DNA from: Histoplasma ohiense
Lineage: Eukaryota; Ascomycota; Eurotiomycetes; Onygenales; Ajellomycetaceae
Assembly: GCA_017607445.1 (NCBI GenBank)
Contig: JAEVHH010000007.1
Coordinates: 1,240,001-1,304,000 of the forward strand
Direction: 5' to 3'
DNA length: 64,000 nucleotides
Under the pieces are notes generated by a model that had not been told where the DNA came from, ran no database searches, and saw only the letters and a program-made list of their open reading frames with translations. Position numbers and translations under genes: made by a program. Numbering within the stretch: position 1 is the stretch's first letter; each line of letters starts with the position of its first letter. Shown piece after piece: positions 20,601 through 32,566 of this stretch.

Positions 20601-22143
20601 GGAAGCGCAGGACGACACGCTGATAGAGCGCGCATATTAGGTCAAAGCTATATTGGTTTTTTCGCCGGTTCTGGTTCAGTTCCCACTCGATATATGCAAC
20701 GAACAAGCTCCACTCCGTACCGCTATCTCCAGCCTCAGCAGCTCGCCGAAGCTCCACTTCTCGTACCTCCCGAGCATTCCACAAGGCTTTGGCGTGCGCT
20801 GCCCTATTCGTCATGTCGACCATGGTCTCTTCGTAATGGTTGTTATAATAAGTAGAGATAAAGTTAGAGAATAATTGGAAGGTCTTGTCCCAGGTCATAT
20901 GGGGTACCTGAAGTCTGTTGACAAACAAGTCCCTTGCATGGGCAAGTTTGTCGGGGGACGGTTGCTTGCCCACATCCTGTACCACAAGTTCCAAATAGCG
21001 ATCCCAGACCAGATGGCTATCATTTATTCTCCAGTTTGTAGCTTCCGCCGCATTCATCCAAACATCTACGACTGACTGCCACGTAAAGGTCTTCTGGGCC
21101 ACGATTCTATCCTCTTCAGACCACTGGCGAGATACCGGGACGTCCCCAGGCTGAGAAGCGGAGTTGTAGAGATATAGCATCCACTCGCCGTATATGATCC
21201 ATAGCTTCGTGCTGCCATACTCTTCATCAACTGATCGGCGACACAGTTCCATCACACCTACTTGTTCATCAACCGAACGCGCCAGCACACTTTCGTCCTG
21301 TATCCACTCAGCCCACAGATTTTCCCCGATAGCGAAAAGATGGTCGAGTTCCTCTCGCGCAGCACGCAGGTCCGGTAAAACATCGTACGTGTGAGGGTCC
21401 CCACGGGAGTCTGGCGACGAAGGCGGATAGACATGTTCGACAAACCCTTGGTGGAGAAGACGAATGAATTTAACGCGCGACTCGTAGGCATGGCGGTTCT
21501 GCTGGATATGGGCATATAGCTCTGAGGCCATCTGTTGCATGTTCGGAGTCAACGAGGAGTTTGAAAAGTCCCGTCTGTTGGCCTCCTTCAGACCCTCAGA
21601 TACATCGAAATGGGGTCGAGGGGTGGAGTGGTTTCGCGGAATGGGGTTGACGGTAGGGTTGAGGGTGGACGGAGACATCTGACTCTCGTGTATTTCAGTG
21701 CTGGCATTCCTCCTGATCGGGGGATTTGTGCGGTGAGGCTGGGGCCGTTGCATGGAGGCGAGATCTGCCAAGGCGTCTATTCCCGGAGTAGAGGATTTTC
21801 TGGCGGGCTGCAGCTCGCTGGATGGAGGGGTGCGTGTACCGTTGCCTTGGGTGAGATCCTGGGGAGACGGATCGCGAAGTTGTGTGTGGTTGAGGATTTG
21901 ATGAACAAGCGGCGACGAGGTCATGCCAGCCCTGCTAGAATTCTGGCGTGATTTGTGGTAATTGTGGTGAGGGGAAGCGGAGGCGGAAGCGGCGGAGACA
22001 GGAGAAGGCGTCGGGGCGAATGTGGGGGCTGAGCCAGAGGAAGCGGTGGCAGCGGCACGAGTAGAAGCAGCAGCGGGAGTCGACTTGCCCGAGGGGGAGT
22101 CCTGCGGCGATAAGAGTGAAATAATATCCATCCTCCTATCCAT
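17691..22143 (-). CDS. U4/U6 snRNP assembly factor, Prp24/SART3-like
   Basis: Four exons (19483-22143, 19173-19397, 18669-19058, 17691-18587) encode 1390 residues; the introns are 85, 114 and 81 bp and all phase 0. N-terminal 200 residues: Ser/Pro-rich. About 220-690: HAT (half-a-TPR) repeats with W..Y/W..Y patterns such as LWIIYGEW and FWEDYIMF, as in human SART3. Then four RRMs: RRM1 near 866-935 (VIVENLP, AIVEF), RRM2 near 938-1015 (LFVTNFAP, CYVQF), RRM3 near 1040-1118 (IHVSNLD, GFGFVVF) and RRM4 near 1171-1244 (LALMNIP, AIVEF). Near the C-terminus, KKSNDDFRAM (about 1355) matches the LSm2-8-binding motif of yeast Prp24. The family anneals U4 and U6 snRNAs during spliceosome recycling. 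The start could also be the second ATG at 22131 (MDIISLLS). A polyalanine run (GCT/CAG repeat at 19745-19770) lies just before RRM1. Confidence 0.9.
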
Positions 22144-23039
22144 CGACAAGGGGTAGTAGTATTATTATAGTGAGAAATGGTGGAAAGAAACAGCCCCAAG
22201 GTGGGGAAGGAAAAAAAAAAAATCAACGGGACTAAATCGGGAAGAAGGGTAAACCGAGAGGTAATTGAGTCGTCGCAGGAGTACCAGCTAGTTTGAATAG
22301 CTTCGATATCACCACCATCAGAACCATCAGACCTCGAACTGAAGAAATGGCGAGAAGTCCTGCGTCAACACTAGTAGCTATAAGGAAAACACAAGCTACC
22401 AGAGCGAAAACCCGAATCTCGATGCCGAGGGGGAATGGGTGTAAAAGGTAAAGGAAGAAGAGGGGCTAAGCCTGATTGTTTGTCGGGAGGTCTGAGTTGG
22501 GTTCGACGGAATGGTGATGATGGGGCGGCGGCGGCGGCGGCAGCGGAGGGGAGGAGGTGGTTGGATGGGATCGAATCGAGTCAAGCACAGCAACGAGAGA
22601 GATCGGGGCTGCTGTATAATTCCATTCCTTCGGCGTCCTCTGAATTCTTCTCTTCCTTGAAACACAGCACAGCACAGCACACCTTTGTCCAAGTCGCCCT
22701 TCTGCGACCTAGTTCAAGAGAAGAAAAACGAATAAGGGAGCAGAGAACGAAAAAATCACAAGGGTGAATAAAAAAGAAGAACTCTGGTTTGCTGTTTCTT
22801 GTTCACCCTCTCCGCACGCACGCGTTGAAAAAAGAAAGAAGAAAAAAAAGACTAAGTAACCTCAGAAAGCAACCTAGGAGCAAGAATGCAAGTAAGCAAG
22901 CAAGCCGCTTCCAGAGAGAAACTGAAGCAACGAGGCAAGGGGCAGGACGATGAAAGGGATCGGGGCTGTAATACGGGGAGCCGGTTTGGTGGTCAGTTCA
23001 CCGGGAGGGATAACTATATACTACTCACCACTAGTCTGG

Positions 23040-23516
23040 TTAGCCTGGGTAGCCTGGGTCAACCCTGAGGAGCGGGCGGGCAGGCCAGGGACGGCGGCAG
23101 CGGCGATGTATGAGGGGGATTCGAGGTGGGCGGAGTTGGAGAGGTGGCAGACTGGTGCTGGTTGGTGCAGGTTGGTGCAGCTGAGGTTGTGTTGATGTTT
23201 GATGCAGGCGATGTCGTCGTCGAGACGGGAATGATCGATGTCGCGAGGCTCCCAGAAGTCTTACATAACCCAGGGCTGCTTTGGGAGGGGGATTCATGCA
23301 ACTAACTGTGTCGTGTACCTCTGCTGCGGAAAATATATGCACAGGAACCTCTGATGGCTCGGTGGGCCCCGACTGGCCAGGCCCCGGGAAATGTTCTGCT
23401 ATGAAGTCTGCGGACGCTTCTACGTGGTATCTATCTGTTTTCTTCGGTCCATTACAGAGGAATCTTATATCCACAGTGGAATGCAGGGGGGATTCTAGAA
23501 AGAAAGCGGAATTCAT
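23040..23516 (-). CDS. Possible hypothetical protein, weak evidence
   Basis: An ATG-started open frame of 158 codons. The first 95 residues or so (MNSAFFLESP..., EASADFIAEHF, VPVHIFSAAEV) have a mixed, protein-like composition. The rest is Arg/Pro/His-rich and reads like non-coding sequence. A GTAAGA donor-like site falls near the change in character (about 23264), so the real gene, if any, may splice there. No family recognised. It could equally be chance. Confidence 0.2.
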   Translation of the reverse strand: MNSAFFLESPLHSTVDIRFLCNGPKKTDRYHVEASADFIAEHFPGPGQSGPTEPSEVPVHIFSAAEVHDTVSCMNPPPKAALGYVRLLGASRHRSFPSRRRHRLHQTSTQPQLHQPAPTSTSLPPLQLRPPRIPLIHRRCRRPWPARPLLRVDPGYPG

Positions 23517-24812
23517 CGGACTGATCTACGCAGTAGGGATGTTCCACCACGCAAAGTTGGGTGGTGGAGGAGTATATGTACTGTACTGTACAGAATACAT
23601 ACAAAGTGACTAGCAGTTAACAACTGACTGATGAAGAATTAATTATTATTCTTAATTCCGTCGCAATGGACACGGGGCATCTATCAAGGGCTAGAGCCTG
23701 TCCTCTCAAACCATCAAGGACGTTGAAACAAAGAGAAACGTGGTTGCGGTGGGGACTTGGGTTTGTTTATATCCCACAACCGTGGAAAGTTGTGGGTATT
23801 CATTTCTTTTACTTCAAGGGGAAAAAGAAGATAAAGAAAAAGAAAACAAAACCAAAAACAAAAAAGGGAAATGCCCATTTTCTTCTTCTGTCTGGTCTGT
23901 CTTCTCTAGTATTCCTCATCTTCCCACCGGCCACAGGATAATCGCATCCAGATGTTTGCGAACCGGCTGCATGCAGCAGAACAGACACAGGTTCCAGCCA
24001 GGCCCATATATGGTTATGGTCATTTATCATTTATTTGCTTCTCGCGCTCCCTCCCTCGCCTTCTCCTCGGCTATTCTTTAGTTATTTAAAACGTGATGGA
24101 AAAAAGGAAGCAGAAGCCACCGCCTTATATTTAGCTCAAAACCCTTTTTGGACCCTCGTCAACCTGCATGTGCTAGGTCGAAAATGAAAGAAACAAGAAT
24201 TCTATGGATTCGATTTCGATTCCGCCGACTTCTTCTCATGTTCCCGGTCCTCCTCGTGGTATGTATGATATATAGGTTGCTGTCAATGATAGTATCGATA
24301 CGTATATGGCTTGGCCCCTCTCGACTTCCAGAACATCCAACACACAGTATATAATTACGATCATCCAGCATCCAGCATCCAGCATCTGGACAATAGCCCG
24401 CCGCTCCAGATTCCCGCTTCCAAGTTCCAGCTGTTCAGCCGGGGGCTCGTTACGTACTCGTCCTGCGCCGACGATGCAGGTAGCCGTTCCACGCACATGA
24501 TAAAAATAACCAGAGCAGTGATAAACCAATGGCTACGTGCCCATCCCCATGCACCCGGATATTGGACATCATGTACATGTACCTGTACAGTTACAGTCAT
24601 TATCCGGAGTCGACTGGTTGATTTCCCATCAATAATCGGTTATTGACCTTAAACGTACCCACGGGATTCCGTCTGGCTTGGGGTAGCCTTGAGTTAGTTA
24701 AACCAACTAACTAATCATAGCCAATAGAGGAAGAGAAGAGAGCGGGTGAAATGGGCCTTTATTGGCAAGTTTTTTCCCCTCTTAACTTTGTATACTTTCT
24801 ATAGTTATGTAA

Positions 24813-24841
24813 TGTACTGTACATGTACATGTACATGTACA
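24813..24841. repeat. TGTACA tandem repeat with palindrome
   Basis: TGTACTGTACA followed by three further TGTACA-type units with alternating ATG spacing. Every unit is itself a palindrome, so the block can form a hairpin. Confidence 0.9.
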
Positions 24842-27800
24842 TCTGTACAGATTCATGGATGCGGTGGCTCGGTTAACAGAGCGCAAAATGAATGGACTGG
24901 TTCTAAATTTTTCTTTTCTTTTTTTTCTTCAAAGAGAAGAACCTTTTCTTCAGCGTGGTTCCCAACAATGCAGGGCCCATGATCTAAGGCCCTCAAGCAT
25001 ATGCGCACGGATGAGTTGACTAACTGAGGTTCCAAAGAGGCGGGCCCAACGATGTAACTACTAACTACTGCGTAGCTGACGGCGTTGCTCGGGATTGAGC
25101 CCTTTGCATAAATGAAAGTTTCACCCTGGATGTTGCCTCTATCAACACGCATAAACTAGTCCTCTTCTCCGTGTGCAAAGGAGTCAAACCACTGCTCTTA
25201 TCGTGGGGGGACCACCTGATTTCCATCCCTTTCGCGTCCTATCCTCTGTAGCCCAGCGTGTTAGTGTGTGGACGATCGGCGAAATGTCAGCGAAGATGTC
25301 TCAGAAAGAAGAGAAAAACTTGCTTCGTTTGCCCTCCAAGCTTCATACCTATCGTTGGAGATTGTCAGCTGCCAGCCAGCATCCAGGCTAGCAGGCTAGA
25401 TTCCATATACAGATGTCCAGTACACTCTATCCTGTACATTGTCCATTGTACTGTACATGGCTTCGAAAGCCACTTTGGGCGGGGAGATTGTTCTTGATGG
25501 GGAAAGCCACTGCACCTTCCCGCTTTATTTTCGGGGTATTGGGGCTGGTGCAGTGCAGTGCAGCGTAGGTTTTGCCATCTGGTTTACAGCTTGCATATTC
25601 GTCAGAACCTCCAGCCGTTAACAGCATTTCGGATGGAGCGTTTCTTCTGGTCTGGCTTTCCTCGCTGGGAGTTGAAAAAAACCATGCTAAGGATGTTAAA
25701 AAGCATGTTTGGACCGCGTCATCGCCAGACACACGAGCATGCCCGCGCGCACTTTGAAGGGAAGATTGGTCTCTTCCAACGTGTGAGATGGGTGTGAAGG
25801 TTATGCTTCATGTGTTTGTTGGTGGCGGCGAATGACAACGGTCATCAATGCCCAGGGCAGATTGGGCTCCATTCGAATCATCTCTGCGCTCTGTGGCGTA
25901 GTACTGCCAAATGATGATGAATTGTGGCTATGTCTATGCCGTCCTAGTTATTGGCTAGTTGGGTGTAGGTTGTAGGTAAATGCACATGTGCTTCATGCTA
26001 GATATCGGTCCCGTTGAGGGAAACAAATCTGACGACGGGCTAGTAGAAAGACGTTAAGGACATACCACAGCCCTTGGATCGGTTCAGGGAACCATTGAAT
26101 GTCTTCACCGGTATCGTATGGCTTGATGCAAGTGGTGGAGGCTGGCTGGATCAACTCTGATAATTCGAGGCAGGGCCTATCAAAACACCATCCTAACGAA
26201 TGGCAGACGAAATTTTGGGCAAATTGTGTCTTGGTGCTGAGATGTGAATGGCAATGGAGAGCGGTATGGTTGGCATGGATGAATGGAAGAAAGCGAATGA
26301 AGAGAGACCTTTACGTTGAGACCAGTCAGTTATATACTCTTTTCTTCCCCTTTTCCGGAGTGATTTATTTTCATATCCATTAACTTGTGCTGTACATACA
26401 TATAGATCGCCCTTCGATCTCTTCTCAGAAGCGATCTTATCTCATTCACCCAATTGGCAAATGCAGCGCAGCGCACTGGGCTATTGATGGATAATATTCC
26501 AAAGTCCAAAACTTCAGTCAAGACCCAAACTATGTCCGCTTTCAGCCCAGGTTTGGATAGGTCACACTCACACCCTCCCCATGGCAACAGCAAAATACAT
26601 TCCAGAACTGCAAAAGAGGTCTCATAGACTTGCCTATGAATATAGAGCATGTCTCATGTTCAACCCACATCTTTCGGCGCCCTCGCGCCCACAGACGTCA
26701 CCCCAGCATCTCACATCCAACCGGAAGATGGCCCCTCAGAATAAATGAACATAAACCCACGAAGCAACAGCCTTCTGTGGTCTGAGATGTTTCAACCCTG
26801 ACCAAATAATCTCCAGAATCGATCTCAAAATCCTGTCAGTACACAATCTCCACTCCATTCTTACCCTCCAACTCTACCTCTAGCACAACAGCATTGCACC
26901 TCGAGGCCTGCCGTAGTATATAGTATGGGGGTGAGGGCGTGTAAAAAGAACCCTTGTAGTTTGTCATAGATGCAGGCTTGAATCAGTCCAAAATTTATGG
27001 CCAGCAGGAGCTCGCTCGGTGCTAGCTGGGGTCTTCGACGCAACTCATCCCCAGCGCCCGCCAACCAACACCAGGACAAAAAATGCTTCAGACACACCCG
27101 TAGAGGAGAACATATTTTGTATGTCTATCTCCTGGTAGATAGCAGAATGGTTCCACAGAAAACTCAGTCGAATTCTTCAGCATTATTTTCTCACTTCCAT
27201 GTATGTATGTACCATGCTTCCAAACGCGCTTGAGGTCTGCCTAGCTCCATTTTCATCTCGCATCTGGTGGACAGGTGTGGCCTCGACCTGGGACCAAAGG
27301 GGCTCTATAGATAGAAGGAGAATGGGTGTTTTCTGCAAGCTAAGCAAGATGGAGGCACCATCTGCTCCCTGCATAAATATATGGTCAATAGACATGTAGT
27401 GCAGGAGAGTGACGGGACACAGTAGAATAGGCAGCCATGCTTATCTTGCCACGGTCGGTATCCTGATGTAGAGAATTTGATATTCGTAGCTGTAGTGGCG
27501 ATTGCCGTCAGCATGCAATGTATTAATTATCTGAACATGTAGCAGACAGACACGGATGATGTGCAGTGATACAAGAAGGATCGTACATTGCACTCAGAGA
27601 GAGAGGAGAGTCATGAGAATGTTATAACACATCTCCTTGAACAAGAGGCGGATGTTCAATTAGAGGCATATGGAAGGATGACTGTCGAGGCGGTTCCCAC
27701 ACGACGATAAGGGGATATATGGTTGAAATCGTGCACACTTGTGTGGTGCAGCCTTTCCCCTTGTTGGCTCTCATAGAACCACAGCATTGACTGAATGAAA

Positions 27801-28552
27801 CGCTCTTCATGCCTTGTGTGAAGAGTTATCTTGTCCACTGCGCTGTCAGACTGTTCCGAATTGCATGTCCAAGATCCATATCAATTGGCATTGAGGTCTG
27901 TCAGTCTTGTGTATTTATGACGATATTTATCCATGAGGACAGTAAGGACTAGATCCAAGTTTCTATAATACCCAGTTGGGACGTGGAATTTACAACCGCA
28001 ACCGAATGAATACTAAACCTCCCAGTTAACTATTTAAATAAAATATCCAACTTTTTCCGCTGACTCAAAGGAAGGATCCCCTGCGATATCGATCTCCAGC
28101 TGTCCATCTAACACCTGGCCGCCGCTGAGCTGGAATCTTTACGCCTTGCTTATTTATTTAGTTACATTGCTAGACCTTCTGGCCAACCCTCTGGTGCTAT
28201 CTAACTTAGCCCCTCACCAACAAGACCTCTCTTATCCATCTGAATATCAAAGCCCTTGCTCGCCGCTTCGAGTACACGCTCTCCCTACCTAGCTATTGCG
28301 GACGGGAGCCTAGCTTGTCGCATCGTATCTCCCTCGTCCCGTTCCTCCTTGCCTATCCTCTCGAATGCGACTCCTGCTACTCCTCCCTTCACCAAGGGTT
28401 TGACCGACCAGTTGGCGCGCGGCCATCGATCTGAATAGCCGACTTCTTCAGTTGATACCTGTTGAACTCCGCGGCGATTACGCGGAGAGAGGACACTTTG
28501 GTACATCATTATTTAACTCTCTGCTGTGCTGTCTGCTGTTGCTGTTGTTAGA

Positions 28553-29228
28553 ATGATGGACGTACACCTGGTGCCCGTCGGCGGACGGAGGAACTATACA
28601 GGTTTCGTGACAAAGACGATTGTATACGCGGCTACGTTGTTTTTGTTTTTGACATGTATGACTTGGTTTTCTTCACTTGCTCTCCTGCTGTTTTTTTTGA
28701 TTGACACTCACTGACATGCTGTTGCAGCATTCGCCTTGACGTTGGCGTCAATAATCCTGCCACGATGGATCAGTTCTCTGAAAGGAACGGTACGACTGGC
28801 CCCTCCACACCCTCCACAAGAAAAGGATATTTACTTCTGCGCCCCCGTAGTCCGCCGGTGTCTCCTACGGCCTCCATTACCGTTGCTTCTCCAAAACCAC
28901 ACCCATCGCGACGACAACCTGCGTGCGCTTCCCTCAGTTTGACGACTGCACCGGTGACGACCGCCAGTTCTGCTCCATGTGGCGCACCATCGGGTTCCTC
29001 ATGTCGTTCGCCGTCGTGCTCGAGGGCATGACGTTGATGACGTACATTGTCATCCTGACCGGGGGCAAGCAGATGCGCGAGTCTGGATGGCGTGTCCTCT
29101 CGCTGTTTCTTGTACTGGTCGCCCTGGTTCAGTGTGCTAGTATGGCGCTGGTGGTGGGTTTTATTTCTTCTTTTTATGCTGTCTTATTTTCAAATCTTCC
29201 CCCTTCCCCCCAAACGACCCTTGTTTTG

Positions 29229-29266
<38 letters not shown>

Positions 29267-29499
29267 ATATTTGTATATTTCACTGCATGCCATATCTAAT
29301 TCACACGTACACGTATGCACAGTCGTACCTCAACGACAACGACGACCACTTCTATCTCGGCTTCCGCCTCGACGACTCTTTCATCATGTGCACCGTCAGC
29401 TGGTGTCTGGCACTCTTCACGGCCGCGACGGTCGTTTTCGCCGCCCGCGTCTTACCCTCAGAAGGCGGTTATGAGCTGATAGCTGACCCTGACGACTGA
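28553..29499 (+). CDS. Four-transmembrane-helix protein of unknown function
   Basis: Four exons (28553-28655, 28728-28789, 28851-29153, 29323-29499) encode 214 residues; all junctions keep frame (GTATGA/TTGCAG, GTACGA/CCGTAG, GTGGGT/TGCACAG). The N-terminus is short and probably cytosolic (MMDVHLVPVGG). Four hydrophobic helices follow: about 24-48, 88-112, 123-148 and 172-195. The loop between helices 1 and 2 contains several cysteines (HYRCFSK, TTTCVRF, FDDCTG, QFCSMW), the claudin/PMP22/SUR7-like arrangement of a Cys-bearing first extracellular loop. The tail is acidic (YELIADPDD). It may act in plasma-membrane domain organisation (inference). Intron 3 contains a long TA microsatellite. The tandem ATG at 28553/28556 leaves a one-residue uncertainty. 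Confidence 0.8.
29232..29264. repeat. TA dinucleotide microsatellite in an intron
   Basis: About 16 TA units inside intron 3 (29154-29322) of the four-helix protein gene. It lies between donor and branch region and is likely length-variable. Confidence 0.95.
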
Positions 29500-30001
29500 G
29501 CTGGCTTTCTCGGATTCTTCTCCTCTTTCTCCGTGGGTGTCTACATTGGCTATTGTATATCGGGGTATGTTTTGTGTTTTGCTAACGAGTTGTATGACTT
29601 TTGATCTATCTATCCCCTTCTATCCCCTTATCGCCGGGGAGGGAGGGGAAAAAGAAAAAAAAAAAACCTATTTCTTCTCTGATTTGAGAGAGGTACAGCG
29701 CAAATGTATGTCAACAGCAGCAACAGTAGTGGTAGGGAGAGATGATTGTTTCTGATCCCGCCCTTCCATACGCTACGTCATTCCGCTCTATCTGGACTTT
29801 TTTTTTTCCCAGTTTAATTCCTCATCATTGAAAATCAAGAACCCGCGCTGTTCCTTGCTCGCTTCCCTTGAACTTGCATTACTCATTTATTGGCTATAAG
29901 TTCTTGCTTAAATATTCCTCCCACCCCCAGGCGCTTTTCATGGTTATAGGATTTTGATGATTTTAATGAACAGGCCCCGTTTGCCCCTCTGCCCCCCCCA
30001 C

Positions 30002-30032
<31 letters not shown>

Positions 30033-30494
30033 GCGCTTCTTGCTGTCTTGGGAGATCGAATAGGGGCTGGGACACCGGATATTCTGTAATTTTACGTTCG
30101 CACCCTCTCCGTCATTTCATGGTTATTTCTATAAGGAAAATAAATATCCTGTGTTTCTTGAAGCCATGAAGCCAACCAACCCCCAATGAAAGGTGCATAA
30201 TATATTCCTGTGCCGCAAATATATAATCTCTATCAATTTATCTTCGCTTCCGTCTACAGGTAACAAACAAACGCACTTCGTTTTTCTTTCAGGAGACTGG
30301 GAAACGATCACAAACGATGCGCCAGGGGGTATCTAAAGTCATTAAAAACTCCACACACCAAGCCATCCCATCCCATATCGCGGCATATACACTCAAGCAA
30401 GCAAGCAATCACTGTCGCGCCCAAGAAAAGAAGTAAAACTAAAACTTGAAAAATACAATAAAATGGAATAATAAATAAAAGGTTCCGAAAAGCC
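29500..30494. other. Convergent intergenic region
   Basis: Both flanking genes end here. It contains a 28-base T run (30005-30032) and several shorter T and A runs, consistent with 3' UTRs and polyadenylation regions. No gene seen. Confidence 0.5.
30005..30032. repeat. Poly-T tract (28 nt)
   Basis: Run of 28 T in the convergent intergenic region. Confidence 0.95.
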
Positions 30495-32047
30495 TCAATT
30501 CCTCAAATCCGCTCTTCTACCATCCTGCCCTTCGACCAAACCCTCTCCACACTCTAGCACTTTCTGCGGTGGTTCAACCACCCCACGACCACCTTCCGCT
30601 GCCCCTCTCCTCCTCACAATTCGCACAAGCACCGGAATCACGCCCCCCGTCTCCAACCTAAACTTCCGATGCCCCATAACCTCCAGTAACGATGTGATCG
30701 CCCCAGAATGCGCCGTCAGCGATATATACATGCTCGCGCCGCTGTCACGCTCGACTATATCGTCGACAAGCTGTCGCAGGCGGGTCGTGCGTGCGGAGTC
30801 AGATTCGCGCAGGTCTGGGTCCCAGAGGGGGTCAGTGGGGGCGAAGCCGGCCTCGAGGGTGTAGTTGGGGTAGGTCTTTGTTATGTACGCTGTTGGAGAG
30901 CGGCGGTCGCACGTGTGGACTCCTAGTGTTTCGCGGAGGAGCTGTGCAAGGTGCGGGGCGCATGTGGTTAGCCTTTGTGCTTTCCCCTTTTTCTTATCTA
31001 TCCTGGTCATATCCTCTAGGCAGTGGTGAGAGACACTGTGCATACCTCTTTCACGACCGGCTTGTATGGTCGATCTGACGGAAGGTCTAGGTCGCCAAAT
31101 GTTAATTTTGACGTTTGTAGGCATCGATCGAGGGGACTACTGTAGTATGATTGTGGAAGGGGTATGTGGTTTTTCATCTGCGTGGCCCATGTGGAGCGCG
31201 CGCGTAGGGCCTGGGAGATGCCTGTTTCCGTCAGATGTGCGTCGGCCCATGTGATGTTCCCGTTGCCGTCAAGTTTGGACCAGTAACACTACGAGGGTGA
31301 TTAGTTGAAGTGCGGGACGAGGAATGAGTTTATTAATAGCGAATGCAATGTACATACATCCCATGCCTCAGTTCCGTAAAGTGCTTCTGCAACGTTATGA
31401 AACCCCTCGCCATGCCGACCCATGTAGAACAACTTGAATTCCGTATACTTGTCTGCGTGGGTATTTAGAGATCGCAGTTTGTAGGCGAAACGCTCCCACT
31501 GGGTCCTCTCTCGGTTCGGGTCGAAGTCGTCATCTGTATCGTACTTTTGGTTTATGAGGCCGAATGCGCTTGATGACTACGTTTTGATTAGTAGATGGCC
31601 CTCTTCTTTCTGTATTTTGTTCTAGAGTAGATAGGGAACACACATAGTCGAAATCTTCGGGGTCCGTTGCGGGATCATCTTGGAGGAAGTATCCGGTTAC
31701 AGTGAAATATTCGAAATGTGAGAGGGAAAGGGATTCAGCCATGCTGGCGATAAGGGCGACGACAACAGTCACGGCGAGAAGAACGGGGCTAGGTATGATT
31801 AAATAGTCAGTTTGTGCCAGGTATGCATGCTTGAGAAGCAATTGCGATAGAAGTCTGGCATATCTAGAGACGATGTTTCTGACTGTTTTGGAACGCAGAG
31901 ACACCCTCAAACCATAAATGTAATCTGTAGTGTCATAACTCACATTACAATTTCAATGTGACAGCAACTCTCCAACGTCCTCTTGAGCCTTTCTCCGCGT
32001 CGTTCTCTGCCGGATTGCTGCCAGAAAGTCTCCAGAAAACGTATCAT
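30495..32047 (-). CDS. Histidine-phosphatase (phosphoglycerate-mutase-like) protein with probable membrane anchor
   Basis: Certain exons are 31644-31742 (from ATG 31742), 31358-31576, 31046-31288 and 30495-30941. They give 335 residues with introns in frame (GTGTGT, GTATGT, GTATGC donors). Family motifs are YMGRHGEGFHN (catalytic RHG), SSPLDRCLQT and TAHSGAI (second catalytic His). The 31742 frame is open further upstream, and a good extra exon exists. ATG 32047 to 31944 runs to a GTGAGT donor and joins at acceptor CCTAG (exon from 31788; CTGAC branch), phase-compatible. It adds 50 residues: a basic 30-residue start, then a roughly 20-residue hydrophobic helix (VIPVLLAVTVVVALIA). I therefore favour a type II membrane or signal-anchored enzyme of 385 residues; the 335-residue form is the fallback. 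Substrate unknown. The C-terminal 40 residues are basic and Gly/Glu-rich. Confidence 0.85.
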
Positions 32048-32566
32048 AAGTGGTGGTAAAGGTTATCAGCTTAGCCACAACCACAATCAGAGCAATGGCT
32101 CTCTTCGCCTGAGCTTGCGGGCCCGTGTTGGTTGAGATGGAGTCGAGGAACTCGAGGTTGCCAGAGCCGTTGATTGCTCTTGTAGGTTATTGAGAGAAGC
32201 TTCTACGCTGCGTATATGGATATGCTCTCCATCTGGGGAGTCGGGATCACGCCAAATATTGGGATTTAACAGCGCTATGTTTCGTTCAAGAGCAATAAGA
32301 AGACATGCGGACACGAAGTGGATTCACAGTTGATATGTATCTGCCCACACCTTGGCAGGTACCTATGAAATTGCCCAATCGGGACAATTTGAGGCTTGAG
32401 CAACGCCAGTATATTGATTGGCTGTGATAATTACCGGCCGCTGCTTCAGGTCCTGCGTTGTCCAACTACGGTCTAGCGTTGCCCACTGCGGTTTGGTGGC
32501 GGCGCATACAACAACAACTACTATAACCAAGGCGTCTGTTCTGATATCAACCTCCTATTCGGCACC
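32048..32566. promoter_or_regulatory. Bidirectional promoter region
   Basis: About 0.5 kb between the divergent histidine-phosphatase and HNH genes; it must hold both promoters. A CCAAT-type sequence occurs (TTGCCCAATCGG near 32370). An open frame on the minus strand at 32087-32314 lacks an ATG start and was not called. Confidence 0.5.

Larger units (their letters stand above)
22144..28552. other. 6.4-kb gene-poor region
   Basis: The largest stretch without a confident gene. It has short tandem repeats: TGTACA units at 24813-24841, CCAGCAT units near 24364-24388, purine-rich tracts near 22820 and 23820. It also has three of the seven TGTACWGTACA palindromes (23577, 24813, 25447). An ATG-started open frame on the minus strand (23040-23516) is listed separately at low confidence. 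Otherwise codon-like patterning, domain motifs and splice-joined exons were not found. It must contain the Prp24 promoter at its left and the promoter of the four-helix gene at its right. Confidence 0.5.

Noticed and set aside
32087..32314. 75-codon minus-strand frame upstream of the histidine phosphatase
   Set aside because: No ATG start in frame and not joinable in phase to the gene; treated as promoter.
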